A DNA stretch of 35,267 bases, taken from contig DWVT01000135.1 of assembly GCA_019120075.1 (NCBI GenBank), positions 1 through 35,267 on the forward strand, read 5' to 3'. The notes beneath the pieces are model-generated. The model was not told the DNA's origin and did no database searches. It saw only the letters and a list, made by a program, of their open reading frames with translations. The DNA is from Candidatus Mediterraneibacter excrementigallinarum (GTDB lineage: Bacteria > Bacillota > Clostridia > Lachnospirales > Lachnospiraceae). Position 1 is the first letter of the stretch. Every line of letters begins with the position of its first letter. The position numbers and the translations under genes were made by a program. Below, piece after piece: positions 32,543-35,267 of this stretch.

Positions 32543-32580
32543 TGAAAAGTTCATGCTCTGTGCATAGCTTTGTACATGAA
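32541..32580. repeat. CATGAA/TTCATG inverted half sites
   Basis: CATGAA-AAG-TTCATG (32541-32555) is a perfect inverted repeat, and a third half site CATGAA lies at 32575-32580. They sit between the Spo0A-C and degV promoters and may be an operator. Confidence 0.4.
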
Positions 32581-32633
32581 AGCAATCTTCTGTCAATTTG
32601 AAAAGGAAAATAGAGAAATGACGGGAAACAGTC

Positions 32634-32662
32634 TTGTTGTATCTGAAACGTGTTGATATAAT
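32634..32662 (+). promoter_or_regulatory. promoter of the degV gene
   Basis: TTGTTG (32634-32639), 17 bases and TATAAT (32657-32662) lie 65 bases before the ATG at 32728. Confidence 0.75.
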
Positions 32663-32727
32663 ATTTATCAGTGCCGGACTGTCTGATGTGGCAGAACGCA
32701 AAAACTGAGAACAACAGGAGGAGAACG

Positions 32728-33597
32728 ATGTCTGAATATGTGATCACTACAGATTCAAATTCCGACGTGCTGCCGGAATTTATTAAAGAAAATGAACTTA
32801 CCATTATCCCGCAGTATTATTCATTTGGAGATACGGTATATGGAGATGAACTGAATATGGCGCCTCATGAGTTTTATGAAACGATGAGGAAGGGCGAACT
32901 GCCGAAATCTCAGGCAAACAATCCGGCAGTGATACGAGAGCGTTTTGAGAAGATACTGAAGGAGGGGAAGGATATTCTCCACATCGCCTTTTCCAGTGCG
33001 CTCAGCGGGAGCTGCAACAATGTCATGATGACGGCCAATGAGCTGATGGAAGATTATCCGGAGAGGAAGATCAGAGTGTTTGATTCTCTCAATGCCTCTC
33101 TGGGTGAGGGAGTATCCGTGTATCGGGCGATAGAGCTTCAGAAAGCGGGAAAAAGCATGGACGAAGTCTATGACATCCTGATGGAAGAGCGCGATCATGT
33201 CAATGTGTCTTTCACAGTTAATGATCTGTATCACCTTCAGAGAGGCGGCCGCGTGTCAAAGACAACGGCTGTTGTGGGAAGCCTTGTGAATATCAAGCCG
33301 ATCCTGACCGTAACGGCTTCCGGAGAACTGAAATCCGATGGGACGGTGAGGGGAAGAAAGAAATCGCTGAAGACTCTTGTCAGCCGGATGGAAGCTGCGC
33401 TGGATCTTGAGCATTACGGCAAGGACAGAATGGTGGCAGTGCTCCACGGCGACTGTCTTGACGAAGCGGAGTCGGTGGCGCAGATGGTGAGAGATATGGG
33501 ATTCACCAATGTAGTGATAAATGATGTGAGTCCGAGTATCGGAACCCATGCGGGTCCGGGAGTGGTAGGACTGGTGTCTTACGGGAAGAAAAGATAA
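32728..33597 (+). CDS. DegV family fatty-acid-binding protein
   Basis: This 289-residue DegV-type protein has the family features YVITTDSNSDVLPEF, KSQANNP, HIAFSSALSGSCNN, FTVNDLYHLQRGGRVSK, NIKPILTV and GTHAGPGVVGL. DegV/FakB proteins bind a fatty acid and present it to the kinase FakA for incorporation into phospholipid. Genomes often hold several copies with different lipid preference. No fakA is seen nearby. ATG 32728 follows AGGAGGAG; the longer frame begins upstream of the promoter start and is rejected. It is convergent with dapA. Confidence 0.93.
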   Translation: MSEYVITTDSNSDVLPEFIKENELTIIPQYYSFGDTVYGDELNMAPHEFYETMRKGELPKSQANNPAVIRERFEKILKEGKDILHIAFSSALSGSCNNVMMTANELMEDYPERKIRVFDSLNASLGEGVSVYRAIELQKAGKSMDEVYDILMEERDHVNVSFTVNDLYHLQRGGRVSKTTAVVGSLVNIKPILTVTASGELKSDGTVRGRKKSLKTLVSRMEAALDLEHYGKDRMVAVLHGDCLDEAESVAQMVRDMGFTNVVINDVSPSIGTHAGPGVVGLVSYGKKR

Positions 33598-33615
33598 AAG
33601 ATAGAAGATAAAGCA

Positions 33616-33657
33616 CAGGGACTTGATCAGATCTGATCAGGTCCCTGGTTCCTTTTC
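33616..33657. terminator. hairpin terminator between degV and dapA
   Basis: CAGGGACTTGATCAG (33616-33630) pairs with CTGATCAGGTCCCTG (33633-33647) around a 2-base centre. The following TTCCTTTTC is a weak T-tract. Confidence 0.75.
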
Positions 33658-33681
33658 TAAGCGATTTGAAATTATGAAGAA

Positions 33682-34566
33682 TTACAGCAGTCCGAAATCC
33701 GTCATTGCCTTGCGGAGCACTTCTTTGTGCGCGTCCTCCATTTCTGTCAGCGGTGCGCGGAGCGGCCCGACCTCTTTGCCCATCATGTTCAGTGCTGCCT
33801 TTACAGGAATAGGATTGACTTCACAGAACAGCGCGTTGCACATCGGGATTGCATCAAGCTGCATCTTGCAGCTGCCGTCCCTGTCTCCTGACAGATATTT
33901 ATATACCATATCATGTACATAAGCCGGAGCTACATTTGAGAGAACGGAGATTACACCGATTCCTCCAAGGGAGAGGAGCGGTACAACCTGGTCATCGTTT
34001 CCGGAGTACAGATCAATGTTGCCGTCGCACAGATGCATGATTTCTGCCACTGTTCCGATATTTCCGGAGGCTTCCTTAACTCCTACGATATTATCCACGT
34101 CTTTTACAAGGCGTGCCAGAGTCTGCGGCTGAATGGAACATCCGGTACGGCTTGGAACGTTATACAGGATCGCAGGGATCTTCACCTCGTTGCAGATTGC
34201 GGTATAGTGAGCGATGAGACCGTTCTGTGTGGCTTTGTTGTAATAAGGTGTTACAAGAAGCAGTCCGTCTGCTCCGTCTTTTTCAGCTTCCTTGGAAAGC
34301 TCGATAGCTGTTCTCGTGCAGTTGGAACCGGTACCTGCGATGACCGGGATCCTGTGATTTACTCTTTCGATGGCAAAACGGATCGCCTCGCTGTGTTCTT
34401 TCTCTGTCATTGTAGCGGACTCGCCTGTGGTACCGCAGATGATGATCGCATCCGTACCGCCTGCGATCTGCTCTTCCAGCATCTCGTCCAGTTTGTCGTA
34501 ATTGATTTCCAGATTGTCTTTCATTGGTGTGACGATCGCCACGCCTGCGCCTTTAAAAATTGCCAT
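33682..34566 (-). CDS. dapA: 4-hydroxy-tetrahydrodipicolinate synthase
   Basis: This 294-residue aldolase condenses pyruvate with aspartate semialdehyde in lysine and diaminopimelate synthesis. The active-site residues are present: GTTGESATM (T46/T47), Y109, Y135 and R140 in YNVPSRTG, and Schiff-base K164 in VGVKEASG. GNDDQVVPLLSLGGIGVISV is the family C-terminal signature. It is monocistronic here, behind a lysine riboswitch, which confirms the lysine-pathway assignment over the related N-acetylneuraminate lyase. AGGAGG lies just before the ATG. Confidence 0.97.
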   Translation of the reverse strand: MAIFKGAGVAIVTPMKDNLEINYDKLDEMLEEQIAGGTDAIIICGTTGESATMTEKEHSEAIRFAIERVNHRIPVIAGTGSNCTRTAIELSKEAEKDGADGLLLVTPYYNKATQNGLIAHYTAICNEVKIPAILYNVPSRTGCSIQPQTLARLVKDVDNIVGVKEASGNIGTVAEIMHLCDGNIDLYSGNDDQVVPLLSLGGIGVISVLSNVAPAYVHDMVYKYLSGDRDGSCKMQLDAIPMCNALFCEVNPIPVKAALNMMGKEVGPLRAPLTEMEDAHKEVLRKAMTDFGLL

Positions 34567-34595
34567 TCTTTCTTCCTCCTTAACTGTTGGTGAAC

Positions 34596-34625
34596 AATAA
34601 AAGAAACGGCAAGATGCGCCGTTCC
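34596..34625 (-). terminator. riboswitch-controlled terminator upstream of dapA
   Basis: On the minus strand AACGGC-GCATCTT-GCCGTT is followed by TCTTTTATT. It lies between the lysine aptamer and dapA and forms the off state of the expression platform. Confidence 0.85.
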
Positions 34626-34640
34626 AAAATATACCTTTCC

Positions 34641-34815
34641 GTATAGATCAGATAGCTCTCCATCCTGCGATGACAGTCATGTCGTTATTCACGCCATGCC
34701 CAAGAATAAAGCTTCAGGTTCTTTACTCTTTCGGCATCTTTCCCTTTCGAATGAGTTCTTCTGCTCCTGATACATCCGTCATCTTACTAATGAAAAATGC
34801 AACCTCTATCTACGT
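34641..34815 (-). promoter_or_regulatory. lysine riboswitch (L box)
   Basis: On the minus strand the conserved blocks occur in order: AGATAGAGGT at the 5' side of P1, GGGAAAGATGCCGAAAG, TTGGGCATGGCGTGAATAAC, GACTGTCAT and GGAGAGCTATCT closing P1. The same blocks mark the Bacillus lysC L box. A terminator follows, so lysine should cause early termination before dapA. Confidence 0.93.
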
Positions 34816-34831
34816 TTCTATATTTAATGAA

Positions 34832-34860
34832 ATCATAACACTGCTGTAAAGTGATGTCAA
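34832..34860 (-). promoter_or_regulatory. promoter of the lysine riboswitch-dapA transcript
   Basis: On the minus strand TTGACA (34860-34855), 17 bases and TATGAT (34837-34832) form a near-consensus promoter about 15 bases before the aptamer. Confidence 0.85.
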
Positions 34861-34945
34861 CTGATTTGACGGGTTTTCTGCGAATGCAGGGCCGCCGGAG
34901 TCCTGGTGTACACCTGGCTGCCGCTGCGATGCGTGCTGAGACTGC

Positions 34946-35095
34946 CTAAGAGGTCTGCATTTTACTGAGTTCTTCTTTTACAGACTGAAAATAGGAGTTT
35001 TCCGGATCCGCCTGAAGGATATGGCTGATCTGACCGGAAAAACGGGAGAGATATTCCTCCGGCGTCCCCCGTATATTGTTATATGATGAGATGAA
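34946..35095 (-). pseudogene. C-terminal remnant of an unknown gene
   Basis: On the minus strand an open frame of about 50 codons reads RGTPEEYLSRFSGQISHIL, then QADPENSYFQSVKEELSKM and a stop. Codon choice is like the neighbouring genes, yet there is no start codon or ribosome-binding site, and an in-frame stop precedes it. I do not recognise the family. Confidence 0.45.
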
Positions 35096-35127
35096 TTAAC
35101 AGAATATTCTGACGACATTTTAAGAAA

Positions 35128-35182
35128 GTACCGTGTACCTTCGACAAAGTACACGGCACCTGTGATAAAGGTACACGGCACC
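35128..35182. repeat. REP-like array of a 12-bp motif
   Basis: GTACACGGCACC occurs at 35149-35160 and 35171-35182 (22-base period), and a near copy occurs inverted as GTACCGTGTACC (35128-35139). The inverted pair folds into an 11-bp hairpin with one mismatch. Confidence 0.75.
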
Positions 35183-35222
35183 TTTGACAATTTCCCTATA
35201 TTATGGTAAGCTGAAATTGCCC

Positions 35223-35262
35223 AAAGTGTGAATGACGAGATTATCATTTGCACTTTTTTTTC
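35223..35262 (+). terminator. terminator-like hairpin at the window end
   Basis: AAAGTGTGAATGA pairs with TCATTTGCACTTT using two G-U pairs, followed by a T-run. No gene upstream on this strand accounts for it. TTGACA-17-TAAGCT (35184-35212) could give a very short transcript. Confidence 0.6.
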
Positions 35263-35267
35263 GCAGT

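Noticed and set aside
35184-35212. Promoter TTGACA-17-TAAGCT
   Set aside because: The -35 is the end of the last REP-like unit, and the transcript would meet a terminator within about 40 bases; too weak to list as a promoter.

Overview
The window looks like chromosome from a low-GC-branch gut anaerobe, most likely a Lachnospiraceae member (Dorea/Blautia/Clostridium scindens-like). Evidence: the 23S rRNA 3' end, strong AGGAGG ribosome-binding sites, sigma-A type promoters, a Spo0A-type DNA-binding domain, D-lyxose isomerase and Uma2 genes typical of that family, and a BaiCD/BaiH-like flavin reductase. The genus is inferred; no species can be named from the sequence alone.

Layout. 1-130 is the 3' end of a 23S rRNA gene. 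336-1622 is an unusual D-lyxose isomerase/Uma2 fusion. 1894-2121 is an HPr-like protein behind a terminator-like leader. 2250-3425 is a branched-chain amino acid binding lipoprotein. 3538-8378 is a two-component system plus a MacB/Bce-like ABC exporter. A ~240 bp imperfect inverted repeat (about 8464-8706) separates it from the next, convergent unit.

8739-18901 is the most distinctive region: an apparent hydroaromatic acid (quinate/shikimate) utilisation island. It holds an FMN/4Fe-4S/FAD enoate-reductase-like enzyme, two LysR regulators (each divergent from a target), a shikimate/quinate dehydrogenase, an MFS carrier, a type I 3-dehydroquinate dehydratase and a complete TRAP transporter (DctQ-DctM-DctP). 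No 3-dehydroshikimate dehydratase or aromatic decarboxylase is present, so I propose a reductive route in which imported quinate or shikimate serves as electron acceptor.

19145-23231 is livHMGF plus a cytidylate-kinase-like gene, without its own binding protein. 23597-24955 is a GH1 beta-glucosidase. 24956-30110 holds gene remnants, a membrane-anchored unknown and a second, minus-strand, peptide-resistance-like module (response regulator, ABC ATPase, permease, histidine kinase). 30219-31714 has a 53-residue cationic peptide gene, a hairpin cluster and a secreted nuclease lipoprotein. 31856-35267 has tRNA-Trp, a stand-alone Spo0A-C protein preceded by tandem 0A-like boxes, degV, dapA under a lysine riboswitch, a gene remnant and a REP-like array.
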